Below, piece after piece: positions 14,676-30,849 of a DNA stretch of 64,000 bases (within the stretch, counting starts at the first letter, position 1; the number at the start of each line of letters is the position of its first letter). Source of the DNA: Echeneis naucrates. Its lineage: Eukaryota; Chordata; Actinopteri; Carangiformes; Echeneidae. The position numbers and the translations under genes are program-made. The notes under the pieces are model-generated. The model did no database searches. It saw only the letters and a program-made list of their open reading frames with translations, and was not told where the DNA came from. The stretch is from assembly GCF_900963305.1 (NCBI RefSeq), contig NC_042513.1:2728001-2792000 (forward strand). The letters run 5' to 3'.

Positions 14676-17600
14676 CTACTCATTGTCTTTCCCTGATGGA
14701 AATTCTTCCTTTGTGTCTTCTTCAGCGTTCACACTTTCCTCCTGCACTTCTATTTTTGTTTCTTTGCTGCAAACCAGCATTGGTTTTTCAGTCTCACTCC
14801 TCTTCCCACCATCGACAACACTCTTCTTTTCACCTATCTCAGTTTGCTTGCTGTTTTGAACCATCTCAAGCTCATCATCTGCTGCTGGGAGGGGAAAACG
14901 ACAAAACCTTTCAAATACATCCACATTCCTGTTGAAGCAGAGAAATACATGACTGTATGTATATGAATGTAACATCAGACTTACCCGTGGCCTTTTCTGC
15001 AGGCTCTGTACTGGATCTTTCTTCAAGAGATGTCTGTAAATTATTATCTTGGCCTGGGCTTTCATTGGACTGTGTTGAAATAGTCAAATGGGAAGTAGCA
15101 GTGTTATCAGCAGCAGGGATGCCACAGATAGTAGGGGTTGGGAGAGAGGTGTTGATATTGTCAGGTTCCGAGTTAATCGATAATGTGGAGCTAATAGCAG
15201 CTGCCTTTGTTGAACTGGTGGTGGAAGTGGTATCTGCACAGTCTGAACTGTTGGCTGTGGAAGTGGTGCCTGGAGGAGCTGTTTCACTAGAATAAATGGA
15301 GGGAACACACAGATCAACTGGGCTAGAGGTGGCTGCAGGAGTAATGGTGGGAACAGAAACAGAGTTTATGAAGTCTGTAGATGTTATAGTTGTAGTAGTG
15401 GTGGTGGTGGCAGACATGGAGGTGGAGCTAGTGGGAGAAAGGGTAGCAGAGATCAGAGAGGAGGAAGTGATAACATGCGTGTCTAATGAAACCGTAGCTG
15501 TAATTTTATCACTTAAATTAGATGGTAATGGTGTAGTTTCAGTGACCGAGGAAACTAAAGTTGAATAGCTAGTGGAGCTGGCAGATGTGGAATCCTCACT
15601 ACCTTGAGTAATTGAATTGGGAGTGATTCGCAAACCTGACAACATATTTGATATGCTGGTGGAGGTTGTACAAGCTGTGGTGACAGAAAGAGCTATATTA
15701 CCACCAGCAGCAAGAGTGACATCAACTGAGAGAATACCATCTGTCTCTGGCAAAGTCAATTTAGTTGACAGATTTGTTGATGTTGTGAAAACCTTGCTTT
15801 CATTGCTGGGAGCAGAAACAGTTTCTGAGGTGTTAATGGAAGGCGTAACTATTGTAGTTGAGTTGGAAGTGACAGAGGGGGTCAGAGTAATGGACTCAAA
15901 GGAAGCGGAAGTAATGGAGACAGTGGTGGGGGGCTCCAGGGGTGTAGTGCTGCTTGTAAGTGTTGTTTGCAAGGTAGCGGTTGTTAGTTCAGTAGTAGTT
16001 GCACTAGCCTCAGGGACAGAGGCTTTGCTGTCAAGCTCTATAATATTCGTGGGTGTTGTAGCTACTGCAGTAGGTTTAACAGAGTCAGTGCATATATCTG
16101 TATCAGAGGGAGTTACAGTACTTGAAGGAGAAATTTTTAAACTGGCTGAGTCAGGGATTGAATTTGAGATTGTCAGTACAGTTTCCATGGTGGTAGCAGT
16201 GAGGGTAGAAGCTATAGAAAGAGACGTAGCTGCAGCTGGACTGAGTGTAGTGGGTTTGTTTGTCTCGCCTTCCTGTATTTCGGCAAGCTCATTTTCGGAT
16301 GTGTTGCGGCCAGATGTTGTGGGGGGTGGAGCTGGCTTGATAACTGGCTTTGGAAGCAAAGCAGGTTTCCCAGCTGACTCATGTGCTGACACACTTGGTC
16401 GAATTTGGTGCCTTGTATCTAAGAAAAAAAAAAGAACGTTTTTTTTTTTTTTTTTTTTTTTTTATCATATGCTGTACCTATGAGAGAAGGATTGAGTGTT
16501 TTGTTTTTGTGTGTTCACTTTACCCGATGAAGCTGACATTGTTCGAGGCTTTGAGAAAGTAGGAGGTGGCTCGGGTTTACTGTCGATGATAGTACCTGAG
16601 ACACAAAGATAATTTACATCATATTTTACCAATAACATTTGTCCCGAGACTCAATAGAAAACATTAAAATATGTATGTGTGTTCAATACGAGCAGTCTCA
16701 GAGACATTACATCTTTATAAAAGAAAAATTATCCATGTAAAAAAAGCTTCTCATTTTGTTAAAAATCACTACAATTCAAAGATTCATTTCCCTTCATTAA
16801 CACCGAGTTGAAGCAGAGAATACTCTAATCATATTAAATGGATACAGGGATGTACCTTCAGATTCCGCTTTCTTCATCTCTCCCTCCTGATTCTACAATT
16901 ACAAAAGAGGTATTCAACTCTTAATGATAATGACTCCAACACTATGTAGAGCCTGCATTGAGATACACATATACCCATACCTGCATCTCTCCTTGTGGTT
17001 GTTTAGAAACACCAATACGTTGGAGCATGAGATGGAGTTTCTGTTCAAAGCTATGTTGGCCTTCAAATTGTTTCTGAAATCAGCAATAATAGAACAATGA
17101 ATCCTTTCCAAAACTTGTCTATTAATCTAAATCCATACATATTTTAAGGCCAACTAACTAACCTTTGCAGTATTTCTGGCATTAGTAGTAGTAGTCCCTG
17201 CTGCTGCTGATCCAGACAGCAAAATGAGAGACTGGGACTTCCCCTCTCTGAGAGCTCGGCGCGGAGGCACTGCTTCACCCCTCAGTGCTGGAGCACAAGA
17301 TGCAGGTGTCTCCTGAGCAGCTGAATCTCCAGTGACGACACTGGAATATTCCTTTGCTTTTTCCTTATCATTTTCCTTGTCTTGTTCCTTTACTCTGTCT
17401 TTATCTTTTTCTTTCTCAGCTCTGGCAACCTCCCTGAGAGGGCGAATGAGATCAGCAATGGAGGCCTTTTTGGGACGCCCCTCATGGCTTGTCTCTGATT
17501 TCAAGCCTCGTCTTTTTTTGAGCGTGAAGAAATCACCAAGCTTCCTCCTGAGAGTTTTTGTTGGGGGTGGACAAGGGACAGAACTGGCAGGAGCCACTTC

Positions 17601-18047
17601 ATGTACTGTGACAGACTCCTCATCTTGCTTTTTCCTAAAAGATAATCATACATATAAACTTGGCACATTTAGTTGTATGGTGCACTACTGTTTAAGCTGT
17701 TGGCATTTAGATTAGCTAAATATCAAAGAACTATAAAGAAGACTTAATTTGGCAGCAGAGATACTCACAGTGGATCAGTAGGAAGTACTCTTTTAGTAAA
17801 GAACTCTTCCACTCCTTCATCCACTCGCCCCATGAGCTCAAGGACTTCATTTTCACTCTCAATTATTGTCTCCTGATTACCACGCACATGCAGAAAGCAC
17901 AGGTTTTTTTAATCAAAGATCAAATAAACTCTTGAAAAGCAACTTCCATGGCAAATAACTTTTTATTACATAACCCTCAAAACCCACACGTTCTGGCATT
18001 AGTGTTTCTTCTGCCTCTATAGGTGTATTTTGGTTTGAATCGCTCAT
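14676..18047 (-). CDS. CARMIL2-like C-terminal-only protein (CSI motif plus Ser/Thr-rich tail)
   Basis: Eight exons (minus): 17988-18047 (tentative first), 17769-17872, 17163-17634, 16981-17073, 16856-16892, 16524-16595, 14985-16418, 14676-14884; about 826 residues. Exon 2 carries LMGRVDEGVEEFFTKR, the CARMIL-specific CSI motif known to bind capping protein. Downstream, LRRKLGDFFTLKKRRG, a basic KASIADLIRP segment, SFEQKLHLMLQRIGVSKQ and GEMKKAESEGTIIDS match the C-terminal region of CARMIL2 (RLTPR) in the same order. The canonical CPI motif (LxHxTxxRPK) and the PH, leucine-rich-repeat and dimerisation regions were not found in the window. Exon 7 is a roughly 478-residue Ser/Thr/Pro-rich, probably disordered segment. 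The first exon (MSDSNQNTPIEAEETLMPER) fits by phase, but its donor CGT|GTGGGT is not strong. The gene could be an independent short CARMIL, or a fragment whose N-terminal exons lie elsewhere. Confidence 0.75.
16437..16463. repeat. Poly(T) tract
   Basis: A long T run just after AG-rich sequence at the upstream edge of the large exon of the CARMIL2-like gene. On the coding (minus) strand it is a poly(A) tract lying upstream of the T-rich polypyrimidine stretch of that intron's acceptor. Confidence 0.85.
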
Positions 18048-18689
18048 CCAGTGATGCTACAAACCACCCTCCAGGGAGTCAGTTGCTCAGTAACATGCAA
18101 TGGAGGGGCGTCACTGGCTTGTGCATGTAGAGTGGGACCAGGATAATTCATTTAGCCAATGTAGGTAATGTGATATCAAAATTGCAGCTATACAGAGTTG
18201 CATCATCCTGATTATATTAACATCTGTACCCACAAGTAGCAATAAAAGCCAGACTGCAGAACACAAAATTAGCAGAAGTCACCGTTACATGATATCCTGT
18301 CAGGGAGAATAGCTTGGATTTTGTCTCCCTGGCCATTTGTCTTCAAGGGAGTGACTATATGTCCCCAGCCTAACAGCTCAGTGACAACAACATCAGCAAA
18401 GGGAAAATGAAGATGATCAGTCTACATTCTGATATAAGGCTATGAAAAAAATAAAATAAAATAAAACAGCACTAGCTTTTGTCAGTGAGATCAAGAGGAG
18501 ACATTTAGAGAAAACTGCCACCCTGTCTCATCCACAGTCATCATGCTCTTTCAAAGAGATTATACCGAGTGCGGGTTCTTCAAATAGCCGGTGACCGTTA
18601 CAATAGGACTGCCTTATTCAAGCAGGGACCAGGCATCATCTTCCCTTCCCTCTGCCTCTCCCCTCTGTCCCTCCCATCCTCAGCCTTTC

Positions 18690-19030
18690 CTTAGGCTGCA
18701 ATTCTTCCCAAAAAAAAAAACCTCTCCGGTCCTCCTTCACAGTACCTGTGGTCTGCTGGGACGGTAGTTCAGTTTTTGTCGGTGAGGTCTCGGTCTGCTC
18801 TGGGTGTAGTGCCTGAGCGCTGGTCCGCCCAATGGCAGCTCCATTGGGGAGACACGGCACGCTGTTGCCGTGGAGCTCTGTTGCCGTGGCTCTGTTGCCG
18901 AGGCACCGTTGCTAAGAGCACGAGCTCAGCAGTATGTAATGCCTCCACCGAGGGGGCGGGACTTGGCCCGGCTAGACTGACAGATCTGACAGCAGAACCT
19001 CGCCTTCCTCCATCCCCTCCCCTCTAAGAG
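18690..19030 (-). promoter_or_regulatory. Probable promoter of the CARMIL2-like gene
   Basis: A GC-richer island with CCGCCC/GGGCGG boxes (GGGGGCGGGACTTG near 18951) in otherwise A/T-rich sequence, about 0.7-1 kb upstream of the tentative first coding exon. It suggests that the short CARMIL2-like gene has its own promoter and is not simply the tail of a larger gene. Direction is inferred from the neighbouring gene. Confidence 0.4.
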
Positions 19031-20600
19031 CAAAACCACCAGAAAAAGATGGTGATAAAAGACGAGGAGCTCGAAAGGCAGGAGCGTGATGGCCACAATG
19101 ACATTTGTTTTACCCATGCACCTCAATACATCCTAACACATATGGATGGACTGACTGAGGTAGAAATTGCTGAAGTGAACAAAATGTTCCACTGGTTATG
19201 TAACAAATTAATAATTTATTTTATATGCGGTAAAGATGCTCTGAAATACTGTGTGACAGGCTGACCTGGTAGATTTGTTTATTGCTAAAATGTACACATG
19301 TACATACAGTACAGTATTATTTCAAGAAATCTGAAAAAGAGATGTTTGAGCAGTACCAGAAGAAACTGTCCCGAATAGTCCTGAGGAAATTGCTAGAGAC
19401 ACTGATGTTAGATCAAAAGTCATAGAATAAGAAGCAGACACACACCCATAAGCACCAGCCTCTATGTATCAGAGTGACTACTAATCCTCCTGCGGGCGTG
19501 AGGTTTCATGGGAAATGTTTTGCCAAGGGTGATTATTTTACATTTAAACAATCAGACCAGGGTGTCCTGGTCTGAAACACTTTGATATAAATCCACAATT
19601 TACATTGCCATTGATAGCAGAATAACAAAAATCCCTATATCATTTGATATAATTAATTGGTTTGATACCTATTAGTTTGCTATAATATGAAGTTGGCAAA
19701 GAGGCACACCTTCCCTATATAGAGATCATATTTTTTTGTCTTTCTGTTTCTGAAAATATTCACATATGTCAGGGAAAGACCATGATGACTTTTTTTATTT
19801 TTCAGATATTTTTGTGCAGTGATGTGGCAATGATAGGTTAAGTTAGACTAATGTGCATCTTCAACATGAATTAGTGATTTTGCTTGTTAATATTCTTATG
19901 TATCACAATGAGTTTCATTGTGGACCAAGAAGCTGAACTACATCGTATTATACTGAAATGTATTTTGTCAATTAAAACACAGAAACCACACTGAAAGGTT
20001 CAATTGTTAGTTTCAAATACTAAATACATGTGCAAATGCAGTGGTGCAATGTTTCCTTCTGGGGTTTGGCATCATATAGTACAAACTATCAAGTCTTGAG
20101 CAGGGGTGTTGCAAGACATAAAGCCCTACTGGAACCCAAGGCCTCCAATCATCTCTCTTTTTTTCAATCTTGGACGTGTGTTACATGGCGCCTATGCAAA
20201 CTTCCTTTCCCCATCCCAATACTCCTATAGTGCAGAAAGTACTGCGAATAGTAAACATTTTGAGACGCTAATCTTTGTGAAAATATTTATTTACATGAAC
20301 ATTTGTTCTGATCTTGGAATTCAGAGGGTTTAAATTTAAATTATACTGGGTCAAAGTAGATTTTGCTGAGCCATATGCGCCAGTAAAATAAGTGTAGTGA
20401 CACCCATGGTCCTTAGACATGAAGCCTGTACTTCAGTGCCTCTCTTAATTAATGAGGCCTGAACTTCCAAACTGCATACTGCCCTCCTGTGGTTGGCAGT
20501 ATGAAAAAGTATTGGCTAAATGTAACTTGCACCTTCATTTAAAAGTGACTGTGTGCTGTTTGAGCTGTGGGACTCACACTCAGACTACAATGAGCTATTC
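19031..20600. other. Intergenic stretch between the divergent CARMIL2-like gene and ctcf
   Basis: A/T-rich sequence without coding exons on either strand. No leucine-rich-repeat exon was seen here, which matters for the CARMIL2-like gene. A short interrupted palindrome lies at 20475-20503. Confidence 0.6.
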
Positions 20601-20639
20601 TAGTCACTGGTCATTAGTCATTCATTGGCAGTTTGTATC

Positions 20640-20922
20640 GATCACCCCCACCCTGTTTCCACGCCCCCTGCTACATTCAAATCTGGCGCCCATCACCCAC
20701 AGTCCGCTGGCTCCCTTCCCCTCCCCTCCCCCGGGCACTCGGTTCGCGCAGGCGTGTTTTCTTCTTAGAGCCGCCATTTTGTGTTAGGCCCACTCTTGTA
20801 AAGCGGGAGAAAATTTTTAGCCCGATTCAGAGCACCTACGGCCGACGGCGGCGGGACTGAGGAGACCAGCCGAAGGTGCTTAACTTTCAAGCGAATATAA
20901 CGAAGGGAATAAGTTCTCGAAG
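20640..20922 (+). promoter_or_regulatory. ctcf promoter and untranslated exon 1
   Basis: A CpG-rich segment with CCCTCCCC runs, a GCGCAGGCG NRF1-like site near 20746 and a CCGCCATTTTG YY1-type motif at 20771, all typical of a housekeeping promoter. The untranslated first exon ends at the donor CTCGAAG|GTAAGC (exon end about 20922). The intron to the coding exon at 22069 is about 1.1 kb. Confidence 0.7.
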
Positions 20923-22089
20923 GTAAGCGAATGGGCTACTTTACCCCCAAACACGGAAACGTTTTTGTAGGAGCTGTCGACTGCCTCTAGGTGTCACGGT
21001 AGGGCTTACCGGCCAGGCGGCTTGCGGGGGGTGTTTGTCTCCCTCTATCGTTATCCAAAATGCACTAAATCCGTCTATAAACCCAAACTCTCTGTCTCAG
21101 TTCAGTGTTTAAGTGCTTTTGGCCGATATTTGTGGTAACTGAACAGGGATGGCTGGCTTTTCCAGTGTTTCTGTTTTAAGTTTGTTCAGGCCTGACGTCC
21201 ATTTTATCGTTCCCTTTGTTTCCTGTTTTCAGACAGTCGCGCCTCTCGGGTTAACCAACTAACGTGAGTTTAACTAGTTAACAACATGTGGTTTTTAAAC
21301 TGATACTATATCAATATACAAAGTTACAGACTACATGGGACAAAGTGAAAACTAATATAGGCCAACAAGAGACTCGAAGCAAGGACCGATTGATCAACTG
21401 TGCGAAATTCCGGTTGGCTAACATACATTTCCAACCAATATCAAATCAGCACAGATCGCATAAAACAGCATATTTCAACCTTTTTAAGTTTGCGTTGGTG
21501 TAGGAGAATAACAGGAGACAGCTCATTATAACCATTGAGGGAACTAAGCTAGTCAGGAATTGCTCATAACTACAGTGTAAACTTCCCGTGCTTCAGCAAT
21601 CCTGTGTTGTACCGCTTTAGACTTGTACTCCATTACATATAATGAGATTACTGTACTTTTTACCCTCAAGACATGTCTATATTGATGATGGGACGTATTC
21701 CTATTTTGTTTTTTGTCTTTGGTTTTGTTAAAATTCAAACCAAACTGCTAATTGATCTGTAGTTTTGCATTCTGAAATATGCAAATTTATGTCTATATCA
21801 CTGATGATCTGGCTTTTACAGATGAACCTACAATTAAAATAATTCTGAGTTGCAGTCCTATAACACTGTTACTCATATTTAATTTCCAAGAAATGAGAAA
21901 GATGTAAGATGTTGGCGATTTGTTTACCCATTTTGACATCATGCATGGTAATTTAAGATGGCTTCTGTGTCTTAATATACAACAGTTTTAGCTCATCTTG
22001 ACTTTGTTTAAAAACCAATTTCCCACTAGAGTCTTGCTCACCTTTTGATACGTTTTGCCTTTATTTAGAGTGTTGATTGGCCCGTGGCC

Positions 22090-25943
<3,854 letters not shown>

Positions 25944-27180
25944 TGGATGTGAACCTATAGGAACAACCAGACCCATGACCACACCTTGATTTTAATTCTT
26001 GGCATTTAGGATTACAAACACTTGCATTCTGCACAGCAACAAAGATCACTGTTGTAATTTAAGATTTGACTTTTAATCGTGAATGGATAAAGACTTGGGT
26101 GAAATGTAAAAGATTTTTTAATAAGGATTTACTTACCAAAAATACATTATAGTACATTGGGTATGAAGTGGCTGTAATTGAGAGCAGTATCCTTTTCCAA
26201 AGCCTCTGGTGTTTTGTTGCTCTGTTATGTAGCCGAAACTGTCTACATTTATCTAAATTACAGACTCTCCTGACTATATTTCTGTTGACCGATCCACTGA
26301 ATACATTTTAATACAAAGATATTTTAACTGTTGATGCAATTCAGCTTTTTTCACACCTCTTCGTCCTGAGCTCTCAGGTCTTAATTGTCATATAGCTGTT
26401 GGTAAGTTGCATACCTGTGTGCCAGTGGGTAAAGGTTGGAAGGACATGGATATCAATTGTCTTCATTGAAGAGCTCCAGAATTCTAATCAAAGTGGCAAC
26501 AAAAAATGGAAGAACAGCAAAATTTAAGACCGACACCCCTTAGGAAGATTATACCGGCCTTAATCACAGCCAATGTGGATTTTTGTTTTTTTCTTTTTTG
26601 TTTTGTTTTGTTTGTTTGTTTGGTTTTTTTTTCTCCCCTTTTTGTCTTTTTTGTCTGTGGTTAGTAAATCCCTTTTTGGTTCTCTTTTAGTTTTAAAAAG
26701 CTTTATAGATGCTTACCTTATGCAGATATCTTCCCTTCTGTAACACCTCTAGCTGATGCATATGTACTAAACAATGTCTCAAGTTAGTGCAAGGAAAGAA
26801 TGTTTTTATCTGTTGTGTAGCCATTCCACTTTGGTTTTAATGTTTTCCTTTTGTACCATTGGCAATGCAATGCTAGGTAGCAGCTTGAATGACAATTTAT
26901 TAATTGTGTGTCAGAAGAGAACAGATGCGACTGTACAACCAATAAAAGGCTTAGACATTGAGACTGATGTATAGGTTTCTGCAAGTGTAATAATTCCATT
27001 CATGGAAATTTAAATATCAATTTGGGTTGGCTTAGTAGTTGACACATCAGTGGTATCTACTCGGTGGTAAAGGTGGCTTGAAACACTGTTTATTCAACAG
27101 AACTAAGAAGATTAATAGAAATGTCAGTGTATTTTGCTTGCAATTATATTTTATTAAAGGGTGGAATTGATATTAATACC
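25944..27180 (+). other. ctcf 3' UTR
   Basis: A/T-rich sequence after the ctcf stop with no competing gene. AATAAA at 26941-26946 and ATTAAA near 27152 are candidate polyadenylation signals. The end is an estimate. Confidence 0.6.
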
Positions 27181-28430
27181 TTCGGTGATTTGTGCGTCTA
27201 AAGAATTTAGCTTTTATTTTACAAACTAATTATTTGGGTGTACTGTCTACTGCATTTACACTGGGGCATATCTAATAATTGTGCGCTAGAGTACAATCTT
27301 GGCCTTTCTACACGCCAATATTAGTGTCAAGTGAAGTAAAAGTCTTGCAGCTCTTCTAAGTGTGTCTGTGGAAGACAACCCGGGGCCTGGAGGAGCGTCA
27401 CATGCAAACCCAGTTAATGGCTCACGATGATTCTGGCCTAAGTACTGCAGCTGCTTGTCTAAATGGCTGTTGGTACTTTGAGTAAAAACACTAACAAGGA
27501 AAATTATTCCTGATTACCATTTTATATAGATTTAAAGCTTCAGAAAAAAATATAGCAGACAAATACCCCATATCAAAATTCATCTGGAATTAAACTTTGA
27601 TAATAGTAAAAAAAAAAAAAAAAAAGCCAAATGCCGGAATGGTTAGGTGCTACACCCAAATATCTCTAATTTTATATATTGCAGGGCTGTTAAATCTATA
27701 GTAAGTATCGTATTTTATTTATATTGCAATGTCTCAACCATGATTATCATGAAAGGGTTTTCATCCTCTGAGGTATCATAATGACATTAGACATGGAAAC
27801 AGTGTCAAAATGATTTCCAAAGCCCTCTCTATAAGTCATGTCTAGTTGAATCAAGGAAAACCTTCTTCGACGGGTGTTAGTCATCCGGACGCAGTTGTCT
27901 CCATGTTTTTTGTTTTTCCTGACGACGCAGAAAAGCTGAGTCTTTCCGTGGTTTTCTCAAGTTCGGGAACCTCCGTCTCATGCAATCGTTACACAAATCC
28001 GTGCAATGTACTAAAGTTAAGGGGGAATTAAGATCTCACTGGTGTAAAAAGTTGAAGCTAAAGCCCTAACTTGCTTGAAACCCACTTTAAAAATGTGAAA
28101 TTTATATTCTGTTTATAAAAGCGAGAAAATGACATTTCCCAGTGTTCATATCTGGGCAACATTGGATCAGATCCAGACTGGCTGTAGAGCAAAAATCACA
28201 ACACGTTGATTTGTCAAATTGTCAATAGATTATCCCACACAATGTAAATACGTGTTCAGATTGGTGAATCGTGTTTTGTTTGTTTAGAAAAGAACAAAAT
28301 CCAGACTACTATGACCCGTAAACGGTAGTGTCGCGTTAGTTAAAGCGTGTTGCTATAGCAGCGAAATGACCAAAATAACGGACTGTTACAAATAAACTCA
28401 AAACGGTGTAACGTCCGGTAACGACGAGCT
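27181..28430. other. Gene-free stretch
   Basis: No coding exon recognised. Contains an A-run at about 27609-27625. Probably intergenic between ctcf and the upstream part of ripor1. Confidence 0.5.
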
Positions 28431-29040
28431 GGGGAAGTTACAAAGCAGATTTTCTCCAGCGATGATGAATGCTGTTTGACTTGTCGTTTGTAAGTTCGGT
28501 CATCCTAACTCTGAATTTACTGAAAAAGAAGAAAGAAGAGAAACGCGAAGTGACTCGGACTGGAGGGGGTCAGCTATCAAATTTAAGGTTAATGATGAAG
28601 ATCAATGACAGCTATATTGTTTCTTCTCTGGTAGCAGCGTCCTGTTTTGTAGGAAATTTAAGAGGAAAGGGGCCACATGCTTTCCGTCACCGCCCCCACC
28701 CCCTCCTGCTCCTCTGCTCCTCGGCTCCGGTCTAACTTAGGCATTTGGCCCTCGGGGCTGCAGCACCTGACGGATTTAACGGCTCGTACTGGATCTACAC
28801 TTTCTACTGAGACACCAACAGCTGACTCCGCTGGTTGTTGGCGATGTCACTACTTTTTGTGTGCGTCCCTTCTCATTCGTAAACATCACGTGTGTATTTT
28901 TTGAGTTTTTATTTTTTCCGTTGGATCCATCGTGGCGTCGCCAGCGCAGCACAGGGAGCAACGGGCTGACAAAACAGTGACAGACTGAGGGACATCCTTG
29001 TTGCCACAGCAACTAGCCAAATCACAGTGTCCGGTTGGAA
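28430..29040. promoter_or_regulatory. GC-richer patch, possible promoter
   Basis: CpG content rises here, with C-rich runs around 28685-28735. No coding exon could be attached. It might be an alternative first-exon region for ripor1 or a distal element. The strand is unknown. Confidence 0.25.
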
Positions 29041-29572
29041 GAGAGGGATTTCAAAATAAAAGTAGTTTCTGAAATTAGTCATATTTGGGGGACTCTTTTA
29101 CTTGAATGTGTTAGAGTTTAGTAAAAGTACTCAGATCTTTTGATCATATGGAAAATATACATATAAAACATATTACCTACTAAACTATAATAATCACAAT
29201 CATCAGTTATGGCAGGGAGAATTTTTCATTGCTGGCTTTTATTTGTTGCCTCCCCTTCTCACTAGTCAGAAGTTTAAATATAGTTTATTGGAATTCAGTT
29301 GGATAAATGTTTTGATTAGGAACTACATTTTCATTTAGTCTTGTACAAGGTTCGCAAACTCAATCATTCCTCCTGAGAGGACTGGTGTAACTGTGTCAGT
29401 ATTGTACTGTTAATGCCTTTTCAGCACTGCACACAAATGTTCAGTTGGATCGAAGTAAGTTTTTTGCTTTGCTGGAGGCATGAAATTTCTGGTTTTAAAA
29501 ATAGCTGAAAAAACATCATAATAGTTAATGAGCTTAAGAAGTTAACTTGACATGTGTACTTAAGTACCCGGG

Positions 29573-29660
29573 GAGGGTAGATTAATGGTTAGTGCCACAG
29601 CCTCATGGCAAGAACGTTCTAGGATCAATTCTAATGGGGCATTTGTGTGTTCTCACTGCC
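29573..29660 (+). repeat. SINE-like head fragment
   Basis: The stretch AATGGTTAGTGCCACAGCCT (A-box-like), followed by AGAACGTTCTAGGATCAATTC (degenerate B-box-like), matches the tRNA-like head of the element at 50533. The body is largely missing, so this is a decayed copy. Confidence 0.45.
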
Positions 29661-30099
29661 CCCTATCACAACATTACTCCTCTGGACGAGGCAGCACTTG
29701 CCTTAGTCTTGATATCTAACTAGTCAATGGAAAATGTCACAGGAGAAAATGTTGTCACCTCTGCTGTATATATGGCATGGTTTCCTTCACAGACAGCTGC
29801 GGTGGAGTTCTTAAATATGAATGAGACTGTAAGTAAGCAACATGTTATGCTTGTAGCTTTTAATTTAATTATTTAGTTTATTTAATTTCCTCCTCTTTAC
29901 ATTCTCATGTATTTTTTTTGTTTGTTTTTGTTTGATTTAGTTTTTCATACCTTTGTCTTTTGTGTAATGTTGTTCTTATTTTAATCAAACCATGCTTTCT
30001 CATTATACATATTATCAATAGGAGTACGAGCTTTTGTATCTATATTCATGTGATTGTTATGATGATGATGAATATTATTATTATCCATATTTGTGCTAC

Positions 30100-30312
30100 A
30101 AACCGAGCTTCTGGTTTTATACTGAAAAGCTCCCACCGGATGTTGTTTGTGGTAACTTCTGCAACTTTGACTGTGGACACAAAAAACTGCGAAATCAAGG
30201 AGAAGGACAGCGCCCAGAATAACTGTAAACCTCCGGAGCCTGAGAGGAGCATCGCCTCGGACATGGGACCCCGGTGTTCCCCTCCGTGCTGTCGGACAAT
30301 AAAACAGAGGTA
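30100..30312 (+). promoter_or_regulatory. Probable ripor1 first exon and promoter
   Basis: A CpG-rich segment continuing to about 30850, with a donor at AACAGAG|GTAGGG (about 30311). The only ATG near its end (30263) opens a short frame that would close soon after splicing to the 33432 acceptor, so it would act as an upstream frame and not as the ripor1 start. The link to ripor1 is inferred from orientation and lack of another candidate. Confidence 0.45.
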
Positions 30313-30849
30313 GGGGCGCTTTTGGCTTTTTCTTCAAGGTCACAGCGAGAATCCTGTTGAATTTTTCTCTACACGGGCATGATGAGTCCGTCCGACCCGA
30401 AGTTGCTTTCCCGTGATGTTGTCGACATTAAATCCAGCAGCTCGCCCTGATTGACTCGATCCCGGTTTTCACTGCCGGTTTTTGGTTTTTGTTTCGAGTT
30501 GGTGGACCGGAACTTGGAGGGGAGAGGGCGTCGGGGGTCCAAGGGTGGCCGGGAGGGGACTTTTTGTGGCCTGTGATGAGCTCCGGCCGCCGGGCTGCTT
30601 TATGTGAGGAATACAAAATCTGGCTCGAAGCGGTAACACGAGTTTGCTGGTTGGACTCTTGTTTTTGTCTCAAGGAAAGAGTAGGACCGGCGTGTGTGAG
30701 TGTGTTTATCCGACTCAATGGCCTGCTGTCGCCCGGTTTGGGCTAATCCAGTAATCTGGACCTGAAGTGGTTCACTCTGTTTTACACCATGGCTCCTCAT
30801 CCTCCTCCGTTTCCTCCCCAAACACAGAGACCCTCAGAGTCTGGGCGAA

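Noticed and set aside
15617-16483. Plus-strand open frame of 288 residues
   Set aside because: It is the antisense of the Ser/Thr-rich exon of the CARMIL2-like gene. Val/Ser bias comes from complementing Thr/Ser codons, and it lacks a start context or splice support.
18250-18420. Minus-strand open stretch upstream of the CARMIL2-like gene, considered as a missing CPI exon
   Set aside because: It lacks the LxHxTxxRPK pattern and has no matching acceptor-donor pair in the right phase.
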